The notes below the pieces were generated by a model, which had not been told where the DNA came from, searched no databases, and saw nothing but the letters and a program-made list of their open reading frames with translations. A DNA stretch of 64,000 nucleotides, from the NCBI RefSeq assembly GCF_950295315.1, contig NC_080168.1:72954553-73018552 (forward strand), read 5' to 3'. Every line of letters begins with the position of its first letter. Position 1 is the first letter of the stretch. This document shows positions 20,471 through 33,171 of the stretch, piece after piece. Position numbers and translations under genes: made by a program. Source of the DNA: Erinaceus europaeus (taxonomy: Eukaryota > Chordata > Mammalia > Eulipotyphla > Erinaceidae).

Positions 20471-22985
20471 AGTACTATTGCCTAAAACTACTATTTGTTA
20501 AAGAGACTTTCTTTTTCCCAATGGGTATATTTGGCCGCTTTGTCATATGGACTCTCTGTCCTATTCCATTGATCCATATGACCATTTTTGTTCCAATACC
20601 ACACTGTTTTGATTACTACTGCTTTGTTGTATAACCTGAAGTCTGATATTATGATGCTTCCATTTTTCTTCTTTTTCCTTGAGTGCTTCTTGATTTTTTT
20701 AAGTTCCACACAAATTTTTGAATTATTTGTTCAATTTCCGTGAAATATGTCATTGGGATTTTAATAGGGATTGCATTGAACCTATAGGTTGCTTGTGGCA
20801 GAATTGCCATTTTAAGGATACTTATTCTCCTAATCCATGAAGAGGGAATGTTCTTCCATTTTGTTGTGTTATCCTCTATTTCTTTTAATAGTGTCTTATA
20901 GTTTTCTTTGAAAAGGTCCTTTACATCTTCTGGTAGATTTATTCCTAGGTATTTAATCTTCTTGGGTTCAATTGTAAATGGCATTGCTTCCTTCAGTTTC
21001 ATTTCTTCTGGCCCATCCTTTGTATAAAGAAATGCCACAGATTTATGGGTATTGATCTTGTAACCTGCTATCTTACTGAATTTATTGATAATTTCAGGTA
21101 GTTTCTTGGCAGTTTCCAGGGTCCTCTAGGTATACCAGCATATCATCTGTGAATAATGAGTTTAACTTCATCCTTTCCAAATGTCTGATTGTGATAGCAA
21201 GGACTTCTAGGACTATGTTGAATAAAAATGGTGAGAGTGGGCACCCTTGTCTAGTTTCTGATTTTAGGGGAAAGACTTTCAATTTTTCCCCAATGACTAT
21301 GACGTTAGCCATGGGCTTATCATATATAGCCTTTTATGTTAAGGAATTTTCCTTCCACTCCCAGTTTCTCGAGGACCTTTATCATAAATGGGTGTTGCAC
21401 CTTGTTGAATGTTTTTTCTGCATCAATTGATAAAATCATCATTTTTTTTCTTTTTGTTGATATAGTGGATTACATTTATTGATTTACAGCTGTTGAACCA
21501 TCTGTTTCCCCGGGATGAATCCCACTTGATCTTGGTGGATTATTCTCTTAATATGTTGTTGTATTTGACTGGCCAAGATTTTGTTGAGGATCTTTGCATC
21601 AATGTTCATCAGGGATATAGGTCTATATTTTTCTTTTTTGGTGGGGTCCTTTTCTGCTTTGGGGACCAGGATGATGTTAGCCTCATAGAATGTGTTTGGG
21701 AATGTTCCGTCTTCTATTTTCTGGAAGAGTTTGAGGAGGATGAGTGTTAGTTCTTCCTTGAATGTTTTGTAAAATTCATTAGTATAGCCATCGGGGCCTG
21801 GGATTTTGTTCTTGGGTAGGTTTTAGATTACTGATTCAATTTCTTTATTAGTAATTGGGCTGTTAAGTGTATCTACTTCCTCTTGTGTCAAGGATGGCAG
21901 TTGGCATGATAAGAATGTGTCCATTTCTTCTAAGTTGTCAAATTTGGTTCCATACAAATGTCCATAATATTCTTGCATAATCTTTTGACTCTGCCTCATC
22001 TGTTGTAATATCTCCTCTTTCATTTTTGAGTGATTTTACCATAGCAGTCTCTCTCTTTTTTTATTGATGAATGTAGCTAGTGGCTATTTTATTTTATTTA
22101 TCCTTCAAAGAACCAGCTCTGGGTTTCATTAATCTTCCTCATGGTCTTCTTGTTTTCTATTTCACTGATTTCTGCTCTGATTTTAACTATCTCCTGTCTC
22201 CTGCTGACTGTTGGGTCTTTTAGTTGCTCCATTTCTAGTTGGTTGAGGTGGGATGTTAGATAGTTTAGTAGTGTTTTCTCCCGTTTATTAATGCGGGCCT
22301 GTATCGCTATGAACTTCCCTCTCAGCACTGCTTTTGTTGCATCCCATAGGGTCTGGTAACTGGTTTCTTCATTTGCATTGGTATCGAGATATTTCTTAAT
22401 TTCTTTTTTGATCTCTTCAATGACCCATTTATTGTTCAGCAGGATATAGTTTAGTCTCCAGGCTTTGCGGAAATTTCTTTTCCTTTTTTGGTTGATTTCT
22501 AGTTACATGTTTTCGTGGTCTGAGAGGACGCATTCTATAATTTTAATATTTACATATTTGTTCAGACACTCTGTGTTGTCCAGCATATGGTCCATTCTTG
22601 TAAATGTTCCATGTGTACTTGAGAAGAATATGTATCCATTACTTTTGGGAAATAAAGTTCTGTATATATCTATTAGGTCCATTTCATCTATGGTTTCATT
22701 TAAATTCACTATTTCTCTACTGATTTTTTTTGTCCAGATGTTCTGTCTCTTGCTGAGTGGTGTACTGAAATCTCCTATTATTATTTTGTTGCTATCAATG
22801 TCTCCCTTGAGTTCAGTAAGTGTTTTTATATATTTGAGTGCTCCTAAGTTTGGGGCATATATACTTATGATGGTTATATCTTTTTGTTGAATTGATCCTT
22901 TAGCCATTATGTAATGTCCTTCTCTATTGCTGATTACTTTTTTCTGCCTGGAAGTCTACTTTATCAGAGAATAGGATACCTGTCC
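20471..22985 (-). mobile_element. L1 element, ORF2 remnant
   Basis: A 2.5-kb antisense L1. On the minus strand: endonuclease part (22907-22503, with IISIYAPN and IIGDFSTPLS), the helical linker (22328-22098), an RT block (21312-21094, [20 protein letters not shown], with FTDD in place of the catalytic FADD) and the ORF2 C-half (21038-20490). Multiple stops and shifts make it dead. Its 3' end is missing and it abuts a Rep-E copy in the same orientation. Confidence 0.93.
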
Positions 22986-23074
22986 CTGCCCCCCGCCCTT
23001 TTTTTAGTTATTAGCTGGAACATCTTGCTCCAACCTCTTATATTCAGTTTCTGTTTGTCTTTTCTTTGTTTATT

Positions 23075-24660
23075 TTATTTTATTTATTTATAAAATGGAA
23101 GCATTGACAAAACCATAGAATAAGAGGGGTAAAACTCCACACAATTCATACTACCAGGTCTCCATATTCCATCCCTTTGCCTGATAGCTTTCCTATTCTT
23201 TAGCCCTCTGAGAGTATGGACCCAAGGTCATTGTGGGAAGCAGAAGGTGAGAGGTCTGGGTTCTGTAATTGCTTCCCTGCTGAACATGGGCATTAACAGG
23301 TCAATCCATACTCCCAGCCTGCCTCTCTCTTTCCCTAGTAGGGTGGGTTTCTGGGGAAGCAGAGCTGCAGGACATATTAGTGGGGTTGTCTGTCTAGGAA
23401 AGTCTGCTCTGCATCATGTTAGCATATGGAACCTGGTGACAGAAAAGAGAGTTAACATGCAAAGCCAAACAAATTGTTGAAGAATCATGAACTTAATGGC
23501 TGGAATAGTGCAGATGAAGAGTTGGAGGGGGGGGTCTCCATTTTGTAGATAGCTATTAGTCATATTTTAGTTATATTCCAAAGGGCCTGTAGCTATACTA
23601 GTGGGTTTTTTTTTCTGTTTTTTTTTTTTTTTTCCCCTCCTGAGCCTGAAATCTGATATGCAGGTGGATCCAAGTTATTGCCTGGGGAGATGATGTCATG
23701 GCTGGAAAAAGGACCAGAAAGCTGGATCAGGGAAAAGAGTAGCTCCCTAATATGGGAAAGGGATATAAATATTGTTGACTGTAAACCCCATCGATCTGAT
23801 TTGGTCTGGGGCCCATATTCAGCTTAGGAGCCTATGTGACCTCTGCATCCCTGTAGATCTGAGCTAACATTCTGTGGTCATGAGTAGGAACATTCCAAGC
23901 TGCCCCAACATTGACCCATCTTCCTCAGGTGTAGCACAGAGTATGTTGTTCATCCTCCCTCTGGAGGATGGAACATTTTCTACCATTGTTGATCCAAGTT
24001 GAGGGTAAGGTACTATGGGAGGCCCACAAAGGGGTCTATTTTGTTATTACTGATAGAGATGACCTATAACACTGGAGAGAGGGATTTGAGGCCTAGGTCC
24101 ATCATGTCTATTTGGGAAGCTCAGGACCCCCCAAACAGGGACCCAGCTGATGGGGTGGCCTGATTAAAGTTATTAAAGTATGCCAGTCTCCTGCCCTTAT
24201 TCAGCTTTTGCAGTCTTTGCTTTGCTAAGGTTAGCTTTTGGAGTGAGTGAGAGAACTATAATAGGAAGTAGGTGAGGAGGGTATCTAAGTCTAATTAGAT
24301 ACTGTTGCATTAGGAATTTTATACTGACTTACTGCAGACTGTTGTGTACTTTTGCTTTCAGGTATATATTTTGCCCTAGTTTATGGATAAGTGTTAACAT
24401 ATGCTCTGTCTTATGGGAGCTGGTCTATATCTAGGTTTGGGGACTTTGTTAGGAAGTGAACTGCCTGGAATGGAATTAGAGAATCCTATGAAAGGAAAGG
24501 TCTCACCGGAGTAATGAGGGTGAAGGGTTGACATTCCATGCCTGACATCTCTGGACACAGTCTGAAGTGAAGCATGCTGAGGTGGTACTCATTGTGTTGA
24601 TTAGGTTGGGATCAGCAGATGCAATATAATTTCGTATGAATTGAGAGAAGGATGCAGGAA
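23075..24660 (-). mobile_element. Rep-E, longest copy (E5 plus E3)
   Basis: Read on the minus strand from 24660: the E5 module (TTTCCTGCATCCTTCTCTC, GACTGTGTCCAGAGATGTC, GAGACTGGCATACTTTAATA, CACCTGCATATCAGATTTC), an A-rich break near 23620, then the E3 module (GGCCCTTTGGAATATAAC, ACAATTTGTTTGGC, TCCTAGACAGACAACCC, CACCTTCTGCTTCCC) and a TATAAATAAATAAAAT tail. It shows that E5 and E3, elsewhere found apart, are one unit of about 1.6 kb. No ORF is convincing. Confidence 0.8.
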
Positions 24661-25233
24661 AGTGAGGACGAATTAGAGACAACTAAAAAAGAAGTAAGAG
24701 ATCTCAAAAATATATTAAGAGATGCTGAAAACAACAATAGAGACCTATGGGATGCCTTCAAAAGAAACAATATACACATTATTGGCTTACCAGAGGAAGA
24801 AAGAGAGGGAGAGGAAGAAAGCATTCTTCAGGCCATAATAGCTGAAAACTTCTCTAGTCTAGACAACATCAAAGACATACAGATTCAAGAAGCCCAGAGG
24901 CTCCCAAACAGAATTAACCCAGACCTAAAGACACCAAGACACATCATATTTAGAATGGAAAGGAATAAGGATAAAGAAAGGATCCTGAAGGCTGCAAGAG
25001 AAAAACAAAGAGTCACCTACAGAGGAAAACCCATAAGATTAGCAGCAGACTTCTCCACACAAACACTAAAGGCCAGAAGAGAATGGAAAGATATATACCG
25101 AGTTCTCAATGAGAAAGGCTTTCAACCAAGAATACTATATCCTGCTAGACTGTCATTCAGACTAGATGGAGGCATCAAAACCTTCTCAGACAAGCAACAG
25201 TTGAAGGAATCACTATCACCAAGCCTGCCCTGA
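24652..25233 (+). pseudogene. L1 ORF1 protein, C-terminal part
   Basis: 193 codons open, against roughly 330-380 for a full mammalian L1 ORF1. Visible are the end of the coiled coil (DELETTKKEVRDLKNILRD), the RNA-recognition domain (NIHIIGLPEEE) and the C-terminal domain (RHIIFRM, KERILKAAREKQRVTYRGK, FQPRILYPARLSF). The coiled-coil start and the N-terminus are missing, so it cannot make a normal ORF1p trimer. Confidence 0.92.
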
Positions 25234-25315
25234 AAGAAGTTCTGAAAGGTCTTCTATAAACAGTCAGACCATCATAAATAGGACATATATCAGAAGACTA
25301 TAAAACTCTACAAGA

Positions 25316-28300
25316 ATGGCATTAAAATATCTTAAATCTTTGATATCAATAAATGTCAATAGCCTGAATTCACCTATTAAAAGACACAGAGTAGGAAGAT
25401 GGATCAGAAAATACAACCCAACAATATGCTGTCTACAGGAAACCCACCTAACTCAACAAGACAAACATAGACTTACAGTGAAAGGATGGAAAACTATCAT
25501 ACAAGCCAATGGCCCACAAAAAAGGGCAGGGACAGCTATTCTCATATCTGACATGATAGACTTTAAAATAAATAAGATTTAAAAAGATAGGAATGGACAC
25601 TATTTAATGCTCAGAGGATCAGTCAATCAAGAGGAATTCACAATTATTAACATCTATGCACCCAATGAGAAGCCAACTAAATATATCAAATGTGTACTGA
25701 AAGAGCTAGAGCAATATATTAACAGCAACACAGTCATAGTAGGGGACTTCAACACCCCACTCTCTCAACTTGACAGATCATCCAGGCAGAAAAATCAATA
25801 AAGACTTGAGGGAGCTGAATGAAGAGATAAACTAGAACTATTGGACATTTTCAGAGTCATTCATCCCAAGAAACTGGAATACACATTTTACTCAAATCCA
25901 CATGGGTCATTCTCAAGGATAGACCATATGTTAGGCCACAAAGACAGCATCAGCCAATTCAAGAGCACTGAAATCATCCCAAGCATCTTCTCAGACCACA
26001 GTGTAATTAAACTAACACTTAACAATCAACAAAAGATTAGTAATAATCCCAAAATGTGGAAGATCAACAGTACACTTCTTAAAAACCTCTGGGTCAAAGA
26101 GGAAATCAAGGAAGAAATCAAAATGTTTTGAGAGTTCAATGAAAATGAAGACACAAGCTATCAAAATATTTGGGACACAGCTAAGGCAGTACTAAGAGGG
26201 AAGTTCATAGTTATACAAGCACACATTAGGAAACAAGAAAAAACACAAATAAAAAGCCTGATTGCACATCTTAAAGACCTAGAAGTAGAAGAACAAAGGA
26301 ACCCTAAAGCAACCAGAAGAACAGAACTCACTAAAGTTAGGGTAGAAATAAATAACATTGAGAATAAGAAAACCATACAAAAGATCAACAAATGTAAATG
26401 TTGCTTCTTTGAAAGATTGAACAAAATCGACAAACCTTTAGCCAGACTCACAAAACAAAAAAGGGAGAAGACCCAAATAAATCGGATAGTAAATGAAAGA
26501 GTAGATATCACAACAGACACCACAGAAATTCAACATATCATGCGAGGCTTCTATGAACAACTATATGCCACCAAGCTAGAGAACCTAGAAGAAATGGACA
26601 AGTTCCTAGATACCTACCAACTTCCAAAACTAAGTAAAGAAGAAGTGGATAGCATGAACAGGCCCATCACAGCCAGCAACAGTTAGCAAAAATCTCCCCA
26701 AAAATAGAAGTCCTGGACCAGATGGTTTTACAAATGAATTCTACAAAACCTTCAAAGAAGAACTAATACCTCTACTTTTAAAACTCTTCCAGAAGACTGA
26801 AGACACTGGAATACTCCCTGCCAGCTTCTATGAAGCTAACATCACTCTGATACCAAAAGCAGACAGGGACACAACCAAAAAAGAAAACCACAGACCAATA
26901 TCTTTGATGAACATAGAGGCTAAAATACTGAATAAAATTGTAGCCAACCGGATACAGCAGTATATTAAAAAGATTGTTCATCATGACCAAGTGGGGTTTA
27001 TCCCAGGCATGCAAGGTTGGTTTAATATATGTAAATCAATCAATGTGATCCACTACATCAACAAAAGCAAGACCAAAAACCACATGGTCATATCAATTGA
27101 TGCAGAGAAAGCCTTTGACAAAATACATCCTTTTATGATCAAAACACTAAAAAAAATGAGAATAGATGGAAAATTCCTGAAGATAGTGGTGTCTATATAT
27201 AGCAAACCTATAGCCAATATTATACTCAATGGTGAAAAACTGGAAGCATTTCCACTCAGATCAGGTACTAGACAGGGCTGCCCGCTATCACCATTACTAT
27301 TCAACATAGTGTTGGAAGTTCATGCCATAGCAATCAGGCAGGAGCAAGGAATTAAAGGGATACAGATTGGAAGAGAAGAAGTCAAATTCTCCCTATTTGC
27401 AGATGACATGATAATATACACAGAAAAACCTAAGGAATACAGCAAGAAGCTTTTGGAAATCATCAGGAAATACAGTAAGGTGTCAGGCTACAAAATTAAC
27501 ATTCAAAAGTCAGTGGCATTCCTCTATGCAAACACTAAGCTAGAAGAAAGTGAAATCCAGAAATCAATTTCTTTTACTATAGCCACAAAAACAATAAAAT
27601 ATCTAGGAGTAAACCTAACTAAAGAAGTGAAAGACTTGTATACTGAAAATTATGAGTTACTACTCAAGGAAATTTAAAAAGACACAAAGAAGTGGAAAGA
27701 TATTCCATGTTCATGGGTTGGTAGAATTAACATCATCAAAATGAATATACTACCCAGAGCCATATACAAATTTAATGTTATCCCCATAAAGATCACAAGC
27801 ACATTTTTTAGCAGAATAGAACAAATGCTACAAATGTATATCTGGAACCAGAAAAGACCTAGAATTGCCAAATCTATCTTGAGAAAAAAGAGCAGAACCG
27901 GAAGCATCACACTCCCAGATCTCAAACTGTATTATAGGGCCATTGTCATCAAAACTGTTTGGTACCGGAACATGAATAGACACACTGACCAGTGGAATAG
28001 AACTGAGAGCTCAAAAGTGAGCCCCCACACCTATGAACATCTAATCTTTGACAAAGGGGCTCAGACTATTAAATGGGGAAACCAGAGTCTGTTCAACAAA
28101 TGGTGTTGGAAGCAATGGGTTGAAACATGCAGAAGAATGAAACTGAACCACTGTATTTCACCAAATACAAAAGTAAATTCCAAGTGGATCAAGGACTTGG
28201 ATGTTAGACCACAAACTATCAAATACTTAGAAGAAAATATTGGCAGAAATCTTTTCCATATAAATTTTAAAGACATCTTCAATAAAACGAATCCAATTAC

Positions 28301-28970
28301 AAAGAAGACTAAGGCAAGTATAAACCTATGGGACTACATCAAATTAAAAAGTTTCTTCACAGCAAAAGAAACCACTACCCAAACCAAGAGACCCCTCACA
28401 GAATGGGAGAAGATCTTTACACACCATACATCAGACAAGAGTTTAATAACCAACATATATAAAGAGCTTGCCAGACTCAACAACAAGACAACAAATAACC
28501 CCATCCAAAAATGGGGGGAGGACTTGGACAGAATATTCAGCACAGAAGAGATCCAAAAGGCTGAGAAACACATGAAAAAATGCTCCAAGTCTCTGATTGT
28601 CAGAGAAATGCAAATAAAGACAACAACGAAATACCACTTCACTCCTGTGAGAATGTCATACAACAGAAAAGGGAACAGCAGCAAATGCTGGAGAGGTTGT
28701 GGGGTCAAAGGAACCCTCCTACACTGCTGGTGGGAATGTCAATTGGTCCAACCTCTGTGGAGAACAGTCTGGAGAACTATCAGAAGGCTAGAAATGGACC
28801 TACCCTATGATCCTGCAATTCCTCTCCTGGGGATATATCCTAAGGAACGCAACATATCCATCCAAAAAGATCTGTGTACACATAGGTTCTTGGCAGCACA
28901 ATTTGTAATAGCCAAAACCTGGAAGCAACACAGGTGTCCAACAACAGATGAGTGGCTGAGCAAGTTGTAA
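25316..28970 (+). pseudogene. L1 ORF2 (EN-RT-Cys), interrupted
   Basis: The frame starts MALKYLKSLISINVNSLNS. The endonuclease shows CCLQETHL, IINIYAPN, VIVGDFNTP, RIDHMLGHK and FSDHSVIKL, but is split by stops near 25580 and 25800. The reverse transcriptase (26904-27677) shows [29 protein letters not shown] and [13 protein letters not shown] with intact catalytic Asp pair. The C-terminal part (27741-28970) has a CX3CX7HX4C knuckle ([18 protein letters not shown]). Normal length is about 1,275 residues. It encodes no functional product. Confidence 0.95.
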
Positions 28971-29355
28971 TCTATATACACAATGGAATACTACTCAGCT
29001 GTAAAAAATGGTGACTTCACAGTTTTCAGCCGATCTTGGATAGACCTTGAAAAAATCATGTTGAGTGAAATAAGTCAGAAACAGAAGGATGAATATGGGA
29101 TGATCTCACTCTCAGGCCGAAGTTGAAAAACAAGATCAGAAAAGAAAACACAAGTAGAACCTGAAATGGAATTGGCGTATCGCACCAAAGTAAAAGAGTC
29201 TGGGTTGGGTGGGTGAGGAAAATACAGGTCCAAGAAGGATTCAGAGGACCTAGTGGGGGTTGTATTGTTATATGGGAAACTGGGGAATGTTATTTAAGTA
29301 CAAACCATTGTACTTTCTGTTTAATGTAAAATATTAATTCCCCAATAATAAAAAA

Positions 29356-29488
29356 AAAAGAATGGGAAAGCTATTAGGGGAGGAGATGAAATATAGAGAT
29401 CGGGTGGTGGGAACTGTATGGAGTTGTATAATTCCTATCCCACAATTTTGTTAATTTGTTAATGTCTCCTTTTAAAAAAAAATTTAAA
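29356..29488 (+). mobile_element. Short Rep-E 3' end after the L1 tail
   Basis: GGGAAAGCTATTAGGGGAGG, GGTGGTGGGAACTGTATGG and ATCCCACAATTTTG, then an A-rich tail. It follows the L1 poly(A) without a gap. It is either a separate short insertion or sequence carried along. Confidence 0.75.
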
Positions 29489-30870
29489 AAAAAGAAATGC
29501 CACTAATTTTTGTACATTGATATTGTAGCCTGATACCTTGCTATATTACCTAATAACTTCCAACAGTTTTCTGCCAGATTCTTTAGGTTTTTCTATGTAT
29601 ACTATCATATCATCTGCAAATAGTGAGAGCTTGACTTCTTCCCTTCCAATCTGTATTCCTTATATTCCTTTCTCTTGCCTGATTGCTATGGCAAGAACTT
29701 CCAATACTATACTGAAGAGTAATGGTGATAATGGACAGCCCTGTCTAGTCCCTGATTCGAGGGGGAATGATTTCAGCTTCTGTCCATTGAGTATGATGTT
29801 GGCTATAGGTCTGCTATATATGGATTCCACTAATTTGAGAAATTTCCCGACTATTCCCATTTTTTGTAGTGTTCTGAACATGAATGGGTGTTGGATTTTG
29901 TAAAAAGGCTTTCTCTGCATCTATTGAGATAATCATGTAGTTTTGGGGTTTGCTTTTATTGATGTGGTGAAAGACATTGATTGACTTATGTATGTTGAAC
30001 TAACCTTGCATTCCTGGGATAAATCCACTTGGTCGTGATGAACAATTTTTTTTTGATATACTGCTATATCCGGTTGGCCAGGATCTTGTTTAATATTTTG
30101 GCATCTATGTTCATCAGAGATATTGGTCTGTAATTTTCCTTTTTTGTTGTGTCCCTATCTGCTTTTGGTATCATGGTGATGTTGGCTTCATAGAAAGTGG
30201 AAGGGATTGTTCCTGTTTCTTTGATCTTGTGGAAAAGCTTTAGAAGTATAGGTATCGGGAGTCAGGCTGTAGCACAGCAGGTTAAGCGCAGGTGGTAAAA
30301 AGCAGAAGGACCGACATAAGGATCCCGGTTCGAGCCCCCGGCTCCCCACCTGCAGGGGAGTCGCTTCACAAGCGGTGAAGCAGGTCAGCAGGTGTCTATC
30401 TTTCTCTCCCCCTTTCTGTCTTCCCCACCTCTCTCCATTTCTCTTTGTCCTATCCAACAACTAGGACAACAATAATAACTACAACAATAAAACAAGGGCA
30501 ACAAAAGGGAATAAATAAATAAAATTAATATTTTACAAAAAAAGAAGTATAGGTATTAAGTGTTTCCTGATGGTTTTGGAGAAACTGTTTGTGAAGCCAT
30601 CTGGTCCAGGACTTTTGTTGTTAGGAAGATTCTTAATAACGGTTTGATTTCTTTCTCTGTGATTGGTGCATTTAGGTTTTGTAGTTCTACTTGGTTCAGT
30701 TTTATAAGGGCATATGTTTCTAGGAATTCTTCCATTTCTTCCAGATTCTCTAGGTTGGTTGTGTTTAGTTCTTTGTAGAAGTTTCACATGATTTTCTGGA
30801 TTTCTGTGGTGTCCTCTTGATTTATTATAATTAGAGAATTTGGTGTGTATGTGATACATTGAAATATCTT
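29489..30870 (-). mobile_element. L1 ORF2 fragment, split by a SINE
   Basis: Antisense RT region. Plus-strand TATCATATCATCTGCAAATA (about 29606) encodes FADDMIV on the minus strand, and 29920-29660 gives [20 protein letters not shown]. The upstream part (30543-30870) encodes [13 protein letters not shown]. No poly(T) at the left edge, so the true 3' end is missing. The pieces 29489-30255 and 30543-30870 were joined before the SINE entered. Confidence 0.92.
30256..30542 (+). mobile_element. SINE-A copy nested in L1
   Basis: Full SINE-A (GGGAGTCAGGCTGTAGCACA, CGGTTCGAGCCCCCGGC, CCTATCCAACAACTAGG tail). AGAAGTATAGGTAT occurs on both sides (30242-30255, 30543-30556), a perfect 14-bp target-site duplication. 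It is younger than the surrounding L1. Confidence 0.97.
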
Positions 30871-30876
30871 GCTTAG

Positions 30877-30950
30877 GGGGATAGGCAGTAGCATACCGGG
30901 TTAAGCACACATCGTACAAGTAAGTGCAAGGACCAGCTCAAGACCTAAGA
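30877..30950 (+). mobile_element. SINE-A head fragment
   Basis: GGGGGATAGGCAGTAGCATA, CCGGGTTAAGCACACAT and GTGCAAGGACCAGCTCAAG; the rest is lost. Confidence 0.7.
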
Positions 30951-31340
30951 CATTTCCAGAGACTGAACTTAATAGGAGCTCACTGCAGGTTTCCTGCAGG
31001 AAACACTGTTGGTATCTTCTCAAGATCTCCAGTGCTAGGCCCATGCCTCACCCCTGCAATACTGACTTCTGAAAATGCACAGACACTGGCTTTCTAAAGA
31101 ACTGCTTTCATTTATTAAAAGCTACCTCCTTCAGAAAGGCCTGGGAGGATGGAGGTCCCCTGCTCCATTGGAATTGCTGCAGGGACAAAAAAAGATGGTT
31201 CTTCACTAATTACAGTTGGCATAACTGAGCAGAATGGTTCATGTTCCAGAGTTCCCTGCGAAGAGACTGAGGTCAGAGTTCAACTAAAACCACTTCTTTT
31301 CCATGGCCTTATTCTGATTCCTTCACTTCTCTACCAGTAT
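30951..31340. other. VWA8: Intron sequence, no feature recognised
   Basis: No exon or repeat family is recognised. Confidence 0.4.
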
Positions 31341-31342
31341 TT

Positions 31343-31475
31343 GCCTATCAGGAGGCAGTGCAGTGGATAAAGGATTGGATTCTCAAACATGAGGTCCTGA
31401 GTTCGATCTTCGTCAGTGCATGCACCAGCTGGATGCTCTGGTTCTTTTTCTTTCCAGAAATAATTTTTGTGTTAA
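31343..31475 (+). mobile_element. SINE-C copy
   Basis: AGGAGGCAGTGCAGTGGATA, CTCAAACATGAGGTCCTGAG and TTCGATCTTCGTCAGTGC; short pyrimidine tail. Confidence 0.85.
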
Positions 31476-31838
31476 AAGCTCTCCTTCTGAAATCACTCAC
31501 ACAAATATTTCCTTCTATGGCTCTGCTTCTAGCTTAGCTGACCTAAATATCTGTTAACTGTGTGAATGAAGGAGTAATGTAAGATGCAGAAATAATTCTT
31601 AAATTTTCTAGCAATATTCCTAGTTCTTCTTGTCCAAGGCAGGTCTTGGTCCAGATAAACTCTGTAACAGGTTGTCAACTGAATTACCAAGACACATCTC
31701 TACTGCCTGAATATAGTGAAGACATCCCACACCATTTTTCTGCTACTGTCACTAGGGCCCCCATCAAAAGAGGATGGCTACAGCCAGGATCTACTTCACT
31801 TACACAGAAGAGCACTTTCAGAACTAAGGGACAGCTCC
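31476..31838. other. VWA8: Intron sequence, no feature recognised
   Basis: No repeat or exon is recognised. Confidence 0.4.
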
Positions 31839-31839
31839 T

Positions 31840-32010
31840 TCAGTATGACACACACCTTCCAATGATCTGAGTTCAAGCCCCGACACTACAGGGGAACACA
31901 ATGGATGGGACTGGAAGTCAGACAAGGATGGGAATGGTTCCATGGTGCTACCCTTTTCTCTCTCCTGGTCTCTACCTCTTTCCTTTCTCTCTCATGCAAA
32001 AAAAACAAAA
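31840..32010 (+). repeat. Degenerate SINE copy
   Basis: CTGAGTTCAAGCCCCGACAC B-box region followed by CTCTCTCCTGGTCTCTACC and a short A tail; the family is unclear. Confidence 0.5.
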
Positions 32011-32034
32011 CATTTGAAATATATAAGTTGGGTA

Positions 32035-32375
32035 GATTGTTTTGTTGTGGTGCAGTGCATGTATGAGTCCCTCATTTCCCAAGCCAGCATTTAAAAAAGC
32101 ATGGGGCGGGGGGGGGGGGGGACAGCACTTTCTAAATACTAGCACTACCTAGAAGCACTACAGATGGTGCTGAGAGAGCCCCATAAACAGTGGAATGGTA
32201 CGAGGGTAGCGGTCCTCTCTTTCTTTCCCTTCCTGAATAAAAAGAATGAAAAGGCTGGGCCTGGGAGGCTGTTCAGGCATACTACATGTGTGAGGCCCTG
32301 AGTTTATGCCCTAGGTCCTTAATGGTGCAAAAATAATTATACCCCCCCACACATATAATTTCAAGTAAAAAAAAA
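32035..32375 (+). repeat. Two degenerate SINE-C-like copies with a poly-G
   Basis: The first copy (about 32040-32245) has a run of 14 Gs after GGGGC (32103-32121). The second (about 32257-32370) has GGCCTGGGAGGCTGTTCAGG, GTGTGAGGCCCTGAGTTTAT and an A tail. Confidence 0.5.
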
Positions 32376-33165
32376 AAAAGACTAGAAATTATAAATTCAA
32401 TTAACAAAGACTGATGAATGAAGGGAGATGAGATCAAAGGCAGTAGTTAAAGGGAGTTTCAACTACTGCTGCAATGATTTATCTCTGTAATGGACCAGGG
32501 AGACTATCTGAAAAAACAAGACTAAATGAGAAAAACAAAGCAAGCTGTTAAATATGAGTGATGGGTTTGGGTATGTGTGATATCTTTTTGTTTACATTCT
32601 TGAGATTTTTCTAAGTTTTTCTCAAACTGAAAAAGTCCAAGACACTTGCAAAGGTTTTGGCTGGTCTCTAATGGCCAGGGGTTAGGGCACAGCACAGAAG
32701 AAATGCAGAATACCGCATTTGTGTTCTCAAGTGTGGTGAGCTTCTTTCTAATCTACTGGATTGCTGGAAAAGTCATGATGTGTTTTCCTATGTGTTTCTA
32801 CACAAAAATGCATCATGAGGTTTCCAACAGCCCAAAAGGAGAGGAAAAAGAACTCCATAGGATCCTTCTTTCTGGTTTACCAGAACAAACTACAGCATGC
32901 TGCCTGCTAGTATCTTCAGGTTCAGGAGTCTTGTCTCTAACTCCCAGGCCCTAGTTCTGTGGTCCACAGCTGTGTGGTAGATGGAAGGAAGGGAGCACAG
33001 TGGTGTGGTCTTCAGGGTTGGGTGGGGAGTACCATAGGATATAATGCAATGTGTGTTTTTACATAAATCACCTGGTGACATTTACTGACAATGTCCATGT
33101 GTGATCATGAAACCACTTGAAAAAGCCATCAAGAAACAAACAAACAAAAACAAAAACCAGAAAAC
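32376..33165. other. VWA8: Intron sequence, no feature recognised
   Basis: No exon or clear repeat is seen. Confidence 0.4.
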
Positions 33166-33171
33166 AAAATT

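Larger units (their letters stand above)
24640..29355 (+). mobile_element. L1 element, 5'-truncated in ORF1, 3' end intact
   Basis: The longest and best-preserved L1 in the window: ORF1 C-terminal part, an 80-bp spacer, ORF2, a 3' UTR and an AATAATAAAAAAAAAA tail. Truncation lies near 24655 inside an older Rep-E copy. It is antisense to VWA8. Only a few stops and shifts interrupt ORF2, so it is relatively young. Confidence 0.95.

Noticed and set aside
26904..28970. Long open frames with reverse transcriptase motifs as a functional gene
   Set aside because: They are L1 ORF2; the endonuclease part is broken by stops and ORF1 is truncated.
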